Below, piece after piece: positions 56,818-64,000 of a DNA stretch of 64,000 nt (positions are counted from its first letter, which is position 1; the number at the start of each line of letters is the position of its first letter). The position numbers were made by a program, and so were the translations under genes. Under the pieces are notes generated by a model. The model was not told the origin of the DNA. It saw only the letters and a program-made list of their open reading frames with translations, and made no database searches. The DNA lies in contig OX442428.1 of NCBI GenBank assembly GCA_949361645.1, positions 8,388,889 to 8,452,888 of the forward strand, in the 5' to 3' direction. Origin of the DNA: Spongilla lacustris (taxonomy: Eukaryota; Porifera; Demospongiae; Spongillida; Spongillidae).

Positions 56818-57690
56818 TCAAGGTGCAGCTGCCATCTGAGCTGCCGCAGCTGTGTGAGCTGGAGTGTGGCGGATGTAGCCTTGTAATGCCGAGCTGCGCC
56901 ATCGACCAAGTTGCATTATTTCGGTGGAAGAAAGGCCAGCTTTTGCAGCTGCAGTAGCGGCTCCTATCCGGAAACTGTGAGTATTGAAATGAGACGGGCT
57001 GAACCCAGACTTTCTGAGAATGCGATGAAGGGTGTTGCGGAAAAATGTAGCTGTGAGGGGGCCTCTTGATTTCATGTGAAAGAGTGGTCTAGACCCTGAT
57101 GCTTTGCAGTGGCCCAAATATGACAGCATTGCTTGAACTGGGCAACAGACACCTCCAGTGCGCCCTATGGTGATTGTACTTCCTTTCCCCAACTGGTCTG
57201 TTTTGGAAAATTGGAGGAATACCTTCATCTGGTCTTTTGACAATGAAATATCCCTTCTGGCCAGGAACTGGGTAGGAGGATGTTGAGTGGAAGTGGTAAA
57301 CTCCCCAACTCTCAGAAACCCAAAGAAGGCAAGGATCATGGCAGCACGTAGCATTAGTTGATCATGTGTGCCCAGAGTGTGGTCATGCCTCAGCCCCTCC
57401 AGCTTTTCCAGGACCTGCATCGTAATAGATCTACGACATCTTGGCTGGATTCGGGACTGTTGCCGCTCAATGCCTCGTAACACCAACTGCAAGGTGGGGT
57501 TGTCAGTAACAGGGCTACGGAAGCCGTTAAGATGGTGCTGGTGGGTGATGGAAGACACGTACACCCGGATAGTCTTCCAGCTGAGGGAGTTGCTAAGGTG
57601 TGTAGCAAACAAAGCCACCATATGCTGACTGGCGGGCATATGTGATGCACCTTGCTGTCTACAGAAAGACCGAAACCGTCTAAAACCCAC
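56818..57690 (-). CDS. tyrosine recombinase of the Ngaro-type element
   Basis: 290 residues from VGFRRFRSFCRQQG (GTG at the frame start; the true start is likely upstream or by fusion). An N-terminal SAM-like core-binding region occupies about residues 1-90. The catalytic domain shows the first Arg in FFGFLRVGEF (about 125), H-x-x-R in HSFRIGAAT (about 241-244), a Trp in LGRWRS and the nucleophile Tyr in LQGYIRH (about 271). It would cut and join a circular DNA copy into the genome in place of an integrase. Length and motifs are complete, and this is the least damaged gene of the element. Confidence 0.92.
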   Translation of the reverse strand: MGFRRFRSFCRQQGASHMPASQHMVALFATHLSNSLSWKTIRVYVSSITHQHHLNGFRSPVTDNPTLQLVLRGIERQQSRIQPRCRRSITMQVLEKLEGLRHDHTLGTHDQLMLRAAMILAFFGFLRVGEFTTSTQHPPTQFLARRDISLSKDQMKVFLQFSKTDQLGKGSTITIGRTGGVCCPVQAMLSYLGHCKASGSRPLFHMKSRGPLTATFFRNTLHRILRKSGFSPSHFNTHSFRIGAATAAAKAGLSSTEIMQLGRWRSSALQGYIRHTPAHTAAAAQMAAAP

Positions 57691-57752
57691 TCGATAGGTG
57701 AATGAGGTAGAGGGGGCCAGGGGCCTTGCGTGCCAGCCGCTTCAGGATGTGC

Positions 57753-58985
57753 TCTAGAGGTCTGCCAACTCTGGTGGGGTAGGGGTGGGGTGCAGGTCTG
57801 CCTGTGGGGCAAGGGAGAAAAACCGTGATAAGAGGTTGCGGGACAGCGCATCAGCCAAAGGATTATGCTGGCCAGGTATATGCACAAGCTGCACAGAGAA
57901 ATTGTGGTTGGCTGCAGTGAAAAAAGAGTTCCCTCAGCAGCTTCATAATTGCCACATCCTTTGATGACTGGCCAGACCAGGCGTACACAATGGCTTGGTT
58001 GTCACAGTGGAACCTAACACGGCGACCAGCAGGAACAACTTTTGCTGCAAAAGAAAGCTTGCCAATTAATGACAGCAACTCCCGCTTGGTGGCCTTATGA
58101 CGTCCGCGCCAGCCTTGAATGCTGTGTAAGATGTCCTCTTGTTTGTCAAGCGGCAGAGACAACTGCTGGGTGGTGGAGTCCAGGGTGATGCCTAGGAAGG
58201 TGAGCTGAGTGGCAGGACCCTCCAGCTTGTCAAAGGCCACTGGGATGCCTAAGTTGCCACATGCTGAGAGGGTTGATTGTACAGAGGTAGCACACTGTTG
58301 TTGACCTGCTGGGCCAACCAGAAGAAAATCGTCCAAGTAGTGGATGGCCTCGACGCTGTGTTGGGAGGACAGAATCCAATGTAAGGCCTCAGCAAACTGA
58401 TTAAACAAGTAAGGAGCTGATCGCAGGCCAAACGGTAGACATGTGTCGACATAGTACCTCCCTTGCCAGTACATACCCAAGAGATCCCAATCTTCGGCCC
58501 GGACTGGAACCATGCGAAAGGCTGACTTTAGGTCGACTTTAGCCATGAGGCAACCAACACCATGCTTGAGGAGCAGCCGGACAGCATCATCAACGGTAGA
58601 GTAATGGAGTGAAAACTCCTCCTTTGAGATCCCGTCGTTGACACTGATGCCATATGGAGCAGAAAGGTGAAGGATGACACGCCACTTGCCATTCTTCTTG
58701 GGTGTGGCCCCCAAGCCTGAAGTCCGAAGATTGACAAAAGGCTTCTCCGTGAAGGGGCCAAGGACACGTCCAGCTGCAATTTCCTTGGACAGCTCAGAGT
58801 TGATAATATCAGGGTGCTGGTATGCAGATATGAGGTTATGTGATTTAAGTGGGGTTCAGGGGCCATTAAAACCTATTGAAATGCCATGCTTGATACTATG
58901 TAGCAGCCAGGAAACCCAGGCCTTGTCAGGGTGATTGGACAAACTCCGCTCAAATTCTGAGCATCGTAAAGGGGTGTAGGGGTGA
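57753..58985 (-). pseudogene. RT/RNase H of the Ngaro-type element, broken
   Basis: The frame holds reverse transcriptase motifs KKNGKWRVILHLSAPYG, VDLKSAFRMVPV (catalytic Asp), LPFGLRSAPYLFNQFAEAL and YLDDFLLVG (active site), then LTFLGITLDS and SLIGKLSFAAKVVPAGR. The next residues are the late RNase H part (RVRFHCDNQAIVYAWSG), so the first part of the RNase H and the connecting region (roughly 100 residues in relatives) are deleted at about 58020. Further breaks are an in-frame TGA at 58856-58858, and a T-run shift at about 57925 after which HIPGQHNPLADALSRNLL continues to TAG at 57753-57755. This copy could not make a working enzyme. Confidence 0.85.
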
Positions 58986-58988
58986 AGC

Positions 58989-60602
58989 TTACCCTGGAGC
59001 CGCAGGAGCTCTAGGGCAGGACTTGCCGGGGTGGTCACCGAGGCAACCCGTGACCCAGCACTTGTGGGCGAAGGAACACTCAGCACGAGTGCAGGAGGCG
59101 TAATTGAATTTCCTGCAGATTTCCTGCCCTGACTGTGTGTGGGTGGCACGGCCTTGGGTAGCCTTGGTTGCTCCATTGGTGGCAGAGGATTGCAGGGTGT
59201 TGGCACTAGGCTGCTTGGGGGTCCGAAAGGGGTGCCGGGTTGCACACCACAGAAGAATATCGTCCTTCACCTGATCCCAGGGGGTGAGGTGGGATTTGTC
59301 CCGTGCCACTGCCTGACGGAATAGGGAGTCATATTTTATGCAAACCCCTACTGGGTACGATGAAAACAACTGGCACATGATCGCTTGATACTTGGCCAGC
59401 TGCAGAGCAGATGAAGGAGATACCTGCAGGCGCACGGCGAGGAAAATATTCCAGGCCTCCAACCACGTCGCGAGGTCAACCACGCGCCTTTTCGCCGAGC
59501 GTGAGTCCCGCGTGCGTTTCGCTGCCTGTCCCACTGCGAGTGTCTCGTCTAGCACGGGCAATAACAGCTTATCAAATGCAACAAATTTACCTCGTCGGAT
59601 TCGCTTTAGGAGGTATTTTGCTGGGGTTGCTGAACAGGAGATGAACAGGGGGTCCGAGAAAGCCTCGAGACTACTCGACCTCCGACGCCTGTGGTGATGC
59701 CTGCGTCGATCCCTCGAGCTGCTAGAGGAGTCCGACGAGGACGAGCTGCTGCTACTTCCGCTTCGAGAGCTGCTGCCCGTGTGGTGAGCCCGGCGCCGCT
59801 TCGCACCTCGCCGGCGACGATGGCCGTCATCGGCATCCCGGGGCCTGGAGCGGGGGAAAAAAGGTGGGGCTTTACCATGCGCGGGAGCGGAAAGGAGGGG
59901 AGGGGTAACCACACAGTCCTGTTGCCCAGCTGACGGTCGTCGGTTGTGTGGGCGAACCTTATCCCTTGCTGGCGTTGGACTGCGGGAACGCGAGGCTGCC
60001 CTGCGTCGACTGTGCGGCGGGTGTTTCTCCGTAGCTCTGCCCCGCGTATGCACGCGGGGGGTGACTGGAGCTGGGTCGGAGGCCCGGCATCGGCGGGGTC
60101 TGCGTTGCCTGCGTGGCTGGAGGAGGATCTCCTCCGGAGAGGCAGAGCGAGGCGGATCGCTACGCCTCCGGGAGCGTCCACGACCGGTACCACCGGGTCC
60201 TTCGGGGCATCCGGAATCACGAGGCCCCCCAGAACGATCGCGATCACTGGACAACGCAGATGAGGAGCGACCACCGCACTCCTCGGAGTACGGCCGACCG
60301 CCAGACCTCACCAAGCGTCCAAGACCGCTAGGTCCCTGGGAGCGCCCGCAACCCCCACGCCCACGAGAGCACCCGCGGCCGCCGGGCCGGTCGGTGAGCG
60401 CTCGATCGCTTGACTCCTGGTCGTCGCTTGAGCCCGAGGACGAATCATCCAATTGTTGATGCTCGAGATCGTGCGAACCTTCGTGCTCAAGGAGCCTTTT
60501 CACCAGTGTCGCCTTGTTCCCCGTGGTAGAGAGTTTGGCTTTTTTGAGGCGAAGTCGCAGCACCTCGCAGGTCAGCTGCGATAAACTATGCTGGGTAGCC
60601 AT
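58989..60602 (-). CDS. Gag-like protein of the Ngaro-type element, SAP domain and zinc finger
   Basis: 537 residues from ATG at 60602, four bases inside the A1 edge. Residues about 6-42 (LTCEVLRLRLKKAKLSTTGN, KATLVKRLLE) form a SAP-type DNA-binding helix pair. About 45-310 is a low-complexity region rich in R, S, G, P and H, with an SR-like tract. About 320-430 is a helical region (VVDLATWLEAWNIFLAVRLQ) like the Gag core of DIRS elements. About 500-530 is a C3H-like finger (CRKFNYASCTRAECSFAHKC). The frame is open throughout and overlaps upstream coding of the RT frame. It would package the RNA and may bind DNA; the function is inferred from domains. Confidence 0.85.
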   Translation of the reverse strand: MATQHSLSQLTCEVLRLRLKKAKLSTTGNKATLVKRLLEHEGSHDLEHQQLDDSSSGSSDDQESSDRALTDRPGGRGCSRGRGGCGRSQGPSGLGRLVRSGGRPYSEECGGRSSSALSSDRDRSGGPRDSGCPEGPGGTGRGRSRRRSDPPRSASPEEILLQPRRQRRPRRCRASDPAPVTPRVHTRGRATEKHPPHSRRRAASRSRSPTPARDKVRPHNRRPSAGQQDCVVTPPLLSAPAHGKAPPFFPRSRPRDADDGHRRRRGAKRRRAHHTGSSSRSGSSSSSSSSDSSSSSRDRRRHHHRRRRSSSLEAFSDPLFISCSATPAKYLLKRIRRGKFVAFDKLLLPVLDETLAVGQAAKRTRDSRSAKRRVVDLATWLEAWNIFLAVRLQVSPSSALQLAKYQAIMCQLFSSYPVGVCIKYDSLFRQAVARDKSHLTPWDQVKDDILLWCATRHPFRTPKQPSANTLQSSATNGATKATQGRATHTQSGQEICRKFNYASCTRAECSFAHKCWVTGCLGDHPGKSCPRAPAAPG

Positions 60603-60605
60603 AGT

Positions 60606-60831
60606 AAAGCACTCTCCTTCCCAATGCCAAATGTGTGCAATATGGCACTAGGAAGGAGGGCTTAAATAGTAGCTGCCCAGAATCTAACCAATCAGTTTGA
60701 AGGCCTCCCTGAACAAAGGCTTTTAGAGCTAGAATGCGCGAGCCCCAACGCAGAAGGGCCCCCCAGATAAGGCTGCCCACAAAACCAACTGTCATGCCGT
60801 TAAACACTGTTTACTCTTAAACAGAACCTTA
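60606..60831 (-). repeat. split direct repeat A1
   Basis: 226 bp copy of A2 forming the 5' end of the element. The Gag start codon lies just inside. Confidence 0.92.
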
Positions 60832-61322
60832 AAGTACAATGCCATATTCCACTGTCCTGTGTCGAGTGAAGATAGGGGTACTGATGTACTACCCTGCATG
60901 TGATTCCCCTTGTGGTTTCATTGAAGCCGACATGGGATTGGTTGGTTTGTTATGGTGTAGACTACATGTACCTAATCCTATAACAGAACAAATAACAGTG
61001 CCATATACCTGTCCTGTGTTGGGTGAAGATAGGACTACTGATGTACTACCACGCATATGATTCCCTTCGGGGTTTCATTGAAGCCGACATGGGATTGGTT
61101 GGTTTGTTATTGTGTAGAACGACATGTTACCCTTAACCAAATAACTTAATGCCATATTCCTGTTTTGGGTCGAGTGAAGATAGGGGTAGTGATATTCTAT
61201 CTCGCATGCGATTCCCCTGGGGGTTTCGTTGAAGCCAACATGGGCTTGGTTGGAATGTTATGGGTAGAACTAACCAAATAACTTAACCAAAGTGCAATAC
61301 CATATTCAGGCTTTACCTGTCC
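60832..61322 (+). repeat. ~150 bp satellite, continuation
   Basis: Three monomers of the family at 50290-52190 begin with the same aagtacaatgccatattcc that occurs at 50337. They resume directly after the Ngaro-type element, so the element lies next to or within this satellite. Confidence 0.9.
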
Positions 61323-61569
61323 TGGTGTATCCGGACCACGCCCGTGACGGATACTTTAAGAAGAGGTCAACCACAAGGGTCACACGTGGCCTATTCGCAT
61401 CGGATGTTTTGTGTTGGTGTGTCATGACGTCATGTGCGGTCTTGATATTGTATGTTGTATATGTATTTGGATCAGACATTTTGTACCTCGGGTGGCTGAC
61501 CTTAAGTGTGGGCTGTCGCGGCCCTGCCGCGACACGTGTACGCGTGCCGGCTAGATCCAAGACATTACA
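61323..61569 (+). repeat. 5' LTR of the nonautonomous element
   Basis: 247 bp. It contains an intact ttaa at 61356-61359, the empty-site equivalent of the MITE insertion in the 3' LTR. Confidence 0.88.
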
Positions 61570-61570
61570 T

Positions 61571-61581
61571 TGGCGACGAGG
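61571..61581 (+). promoter_or_regulatory. primer binding site, tRNA-Ser(GCT) type
   Basis: tggcgacgagg lies one base after the 5' LTR. It is complementary to the CCTCGTCGCCA end expected of animal tRNA-Ser(GCT), recalled from conserved tRNA sequence. Confidence 0.6.
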
Positions 61582-61739
61582 GTAAATAGCAGGAGAGCTC
61601 ACAGCCCCACTACAGGAGGGAAGAGAGATGAAGCCCTTTGGAGAGAGGAGTGTCGGACCCCCAGCTCTTCGAGGGAGGACAAGTGTCTCACCAGGCACCA
61701 CCTTAGGGAGAGGCCTACTGCCGTTGTGGAGAAATGAGG

Positions 61740-62700
61740 AGATTTCGGCTGCCACATGCACAAGGGAAGGAGAATAGTCTCTACCGCACCGGGGAGAGAG
61801 GAGTCTCTACCACACCGTGAAGTGAGGAGACTCTACCGCACCGGGGAGAGAGGAGTCTCTACCACACCTACCACACCGTGAGGTGAGGAGACTCTATCGC
61901 GCCAGGGGGAGAGAGGAGTCTCTACCGCACCGTGAAGAGAGGAGTGTGTACTGCGCCATGAAGAGAGGAGACTATCGCGCCAGGGGGAGAGAGGAGACTC
62001 TACCGCGCCTGGGGGAGAGAGGAGACTACCGCGCCTGGGGGAGAGAGGAGACTATACCGCGCCTGGGGGAGAGAGGAGACTCTACCGCGCCTGGGGGAGA
62101 GAGGATTCTCTACTGCACCGTGAAGAGAGGAGGCTCTATCGCGCCAGGGGGAGAGAGAGTTTCTGCCGCCAGGAGAACTAGGAGAAGAGTCTCTGCGCAG
62201 CAATTTAGAAGGACTCCTACCGCCGGGGATGAATGGGTCTGAGGGAGTGGAGTCCACTGTTAGCCACGGTGATGGCCCCTGTCTGTAATCTCTACCGCCC
62301 GAAAGAGAGAAAGGGTCTCTACTACCGGGGAGGAGAGAGTTCTACTGCAAAGGGAGGAGTTGAAGTTCCTGGAAAGAGTCTCTACCGGGGTGAGTCATAG
62401 CCACAAGGGGAGGAGAAAGAGTCTCTGATACCGGGAGAGAAATAGTTTCTGCTGAGGAAGAGAAAGAGTCTCTGCTACCAGAGAGAGCTAGAGAAAGAGT
62501 CTCTGCTACCGGAGAGAGGAGAGAGTGAGCCTGTACTGAGAATCTCTACTGAGTAAGGAGTCTCTACTGAGAGAGAGAGGGAGGTCTCCACAAAGAGAGA
62601 GTCTCTACTGAAAAAGAGGAGTCTACTGAGAGAGAAGTGTCTACCTATGGGGAGAGAGAGAAGTCTCTACTGAGAGAGGAATCTCTATGCACCAGGGACA
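61740..62700 (+). repeat. GA-rich degenerate minisatellite (gagagaggagtctctaccg)
   Basis: Units of about 30-35 bp built on gagagaggagtctctaccgc and cgtgaagagagg recur throughout the element interior and become more degenerate after 62250. Frames on both strands are repeat shadows. Confidence 0.9.
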
Positions 62701-62950
62701 GGAGAGAATCCTGCTGCCACCGGGGAGAGGAGAAAGTCCTGCTGCCATGAGGAGAGGAGAAAGTCCTGCTGACATGGGGAGAGGAGAAAGTCCTGCTGCC
62801 ATAGGGAGAGGAGAAAGTCCTGCTGCCATGGGAGAGGAGAAAGTCCTGCGGCCATGGGGAGAGGAGAAAGTCCTGCTGCCATGGGGAGAGGAGAAAGTTC
62901 TGCTGCCATGGGGAGAGAACGTACTGCTGCCATGGGGAGAGGAGAACGTC
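62700..62950 (+). repeat. 27 bp minisatellite
   Basis: Unit ccatggggagaggagaaagt then cctgctg, about nine copies. 27 nt is nine codons, so frames stay open on both strands. No start context or domain supports coding. Confidence 0.9.
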
Positions 62951-62982
62951 CTTAGCCACGAGGTGAGAGAGGATTGAAAATT

Positions 62983-62995
62983 AAGTGGGGAGGAA
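62983..62995 (+). promoter_or_regulatory. polypurine tract before 3' LTR
   Basis: aagtggggaggaa directly precedes the 3' LTR boundary, as expected for the plus-strand primer of an LTR element. Confidence 0.6.
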
Positions 62996-63034
62996 TGTGG
63001 TGTATCCGGACCACGCCCGTGATGGATACTTTAA

Positions 63035-63641
63035 CTCTTTGACCGCCAAGTGCATATATATATACTAAAAATTAATTTATATATGCACACATATAGAAAA
63101 CCAGTCTGTGTCGCACGGTTACACGCTCCGTGTACCAATAAGCCCTAGTGGCATAGAGCTATGACCGGAGCGTTGGTTTTTAATTGAAAGGAAAGCGGGA
63201 ACGAACAGCTGCAGGTGTACATGTAATGGCGTCTCTATCGTCACCAGCAGCTTCGAATTATCACCCGCCTTTTCTACTAAAATATAGGTGAGCGAAGCTT
63301 TTTAAAACGTCTGGACGTTAGATGTAACAAAGGATAGAACTATGGTGTTTTTATCGACTGCTTCGAAGTATGCGCAATATACGGCTTCGAATTCCTGCCC
63401 GCTTCGCTCGACCTAAATCGGGTCTTGTTAGCTGCCGATTGTTTTCAAGCTAGTACACCATATATCATAACAAACATCATAAAACACTCTTCTATCATAG
63501 ATAGTATCTTTTTAAGGAGGCTAACCGCGAGATTCTTCGAGAACAGCGACTACTAAGCAGCGGCCGTACGGGTAGCCATAATTGAAAACATTACTGGCAA
63601 ATAATCAATTAACTACGTTGTCCGTGTTGACTGTCAAAGAG
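63035..63641. mobile_element. 607 bp TTAA-flanked MITE inside the 3' LTR
   Basis: Ends ctctttgac and gtcaaagag are inverted repeats, followed by weaker similarity. Both are flanked by ttaa (63031-63034 and 63642-63645), while the 5' LTR has a single ttaa at the same place (61356-61359). An exact TTAA duplication is the hallmark of piggyBac-type elements. No transposase is coded. Confidence 0.9.
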
Positions 63642-63846
63642 TTAAGAAGAGGTCAACCACAAGGGTCACACGTGGCGTATTCCCATCGGATGTTTTGTGT
63701 TGGTGTGTCGTGACATCATGTGCGGTATATGTTGTGTATGTATTTGGATCAGACATTTTGTACCTTGGGTGGCTGACCTTCCGTGTGGGCTGTTGCGGCC
63801 CTGCCGCGACACGTGTATGCGTGCCGGCTAGATCCAAGACATTACA

Positions 63847-64000
63847 CCTGTCCTGTGTTGAGTGAAGATAGGGGTACTGATGTACTACCCCGCTTGTGAT
63901 TCCTCTCGGGGTCTCATTGAAGCCGACATGGGTTTGGTTGGTTTGTTGTGGGGTAGAATTACATGTACTGAGCTAAATAACTTAACCAAAGTGCAATATC
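63847..64000 (+). repeat. ~150 bp satellite, continuation to window end
   Basis: One monomer with the core gaagccgacatgggtttggt resumes after the LTR element and runs off the window. Confidence 0.9.

Larger units (their letters stand above)
55657..60831 (-). mobile_element. Ngaro-type tyrosine-recombinase retrotransposon with split direct repeats
   Basis: On the minus strand the order is A1 (60831-60606), Gag, RT/RNase H, tyrosine recombinase, B1 (56693-56325), A2 (56324-56099), a 73 bp spacer (56098-56026) and B2 (56025-55657). A1 and A2 are 226 bp direct copies and B1 and B2 are 369 bp direct copies. This A1-ORFs-B1-A2-B2 arrangement is the diagnostic structure of Ngaro/PAT-like members of the DIRS order. 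No LTR, no DDE integrase and no target duplication are seen, as expected for integration by recombinase. On its right it adjoins the ~150 bp satellite directly. Coding breaks are described under the RT entry. Confidence 0.92.
61323..63846 (+). mobile_element. nonautonomous LTR element (TRIM/LARD-like) in the satellite
   Basis: Near-identical LTRs lie at 61323-61569 and 62998-63846, the second enlarged by a 607 bp MITE. Ends are TGGTGTATCC and GACATTACA. cctgtcctg occurs just outside both ends (about 61316 and 63847), fitting a target duplication of 7 nt or more within the satellite monomer. A primer site follows the first LTR and a purine tract precedes the second. The 1.4 kb interior has no gag or pol, only GA-rich repeats, so movement would need proteins in trans. 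Confidence 0.88.

Noticed and set aside
59391..60459. Plus-strand frames of 80-170 residues, R/G/P-rich
   Set aside because: They are GC-rich shadows of the minus-strand Gag of the Ngaro-type element.
61883..62977. Open frames of 80-120 residues in the LTR element interior
   Set aside because: Low-complexity GA-rich repeats are open on both strands, with no Gag or Pol motif.

Overview
This 64 kb window is eukaryotic nuclear DNA from a metazoan. The evidence is small spliced exons with GT-AG introns often of only about 50-60 nt, an Fn3 fragment, a neurobeachin/LRBA-type WD40 fragment, and many animal-type mobile elements (BEL/Pao, Ngaro-like tyrosine-recombinase retrotransposon, piggyBac-like, foldback elements). 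Very short introns, abundant acatgtacatgta strings and heavy satellite content would suit a demosponge or another marine invertebrate. The species is inference only. No bacterial genes, rRNA, tRNA genes or CRISPR arrays were seen.

Layout. 1-9.7 kb is the only stretch that looks like host genes: many tiny phase-0 exons coding acidic/coiled-coil peptide and a C2H2 zinc-finger exon, then phase-1 exons with Fn3-like halves, then exons matching the C-terminal WD40 region of neurobeachin/LRBA proteins. It is interleaved with minisatellites of 34 and 38 bp. 9.9-12.2 kb holds three inverted-repeat elements, including a 1.16 kb foldback element with TA flanks. 12.4-18.1 kb is a multi-exon Ulp1/SENP (peptidase C48) gene, apparently decayed, lying between two arrays of the same 169 bp satellite in opposite orientation. 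18.4-21.6 kb is a broken BEL/Pao pol on the minus strand. 21.9-25.5 kb is a 3.6 kb imperfect palindrome with a MITE in one arm only. 27.6-31.4 kb has a transposase-like relic and a piggyBac-like relic whose small intron contains a 1.5 kb CACTG-ended element. 33.2-39.0 kb is a BEL/Pao retrotransposon with both LTRs, a 5 bp target duplication and a tRNA-Tyr primer site, but broken frames. 40.6-42.4 kb has small MITEs. 43.6-50.3 kb is a 957 bp satellite that shares a module of about 300 bp with the palindrome. 50.3-52.2 kb is a ~150 bp satellite organised as a 454 bp trimer. 52.7-55.1 kb is a CA-rich minisatellite with internal inversion, followed by a C-terminal exon with a membrane segment and polyA signal. 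55.7-60.8 kb is a minus-strand Ngaro-type element with canonical split direct repeats. 60.8-64.0 kb resumes the ~150 bp satellite, interrupted by a coding-less LTR element whose 3' LTR carries a TTAA-flanked MITE.

How it fits together: this is mostly a repeat-dominated region in which the order of events can be read from nesting (satellite, then Ngaro-type and LTR element, then MITE inside the LTR). The most unusual units are the Ulp1 gene bracketed by inverted satellite arrays, the large palindrome that shares a module with a nearby tandem satellite, and the Ngaro-type copy with intact split repeats. Exon boundaries were called by eye from splice signals and frame, so gene models are provisional.
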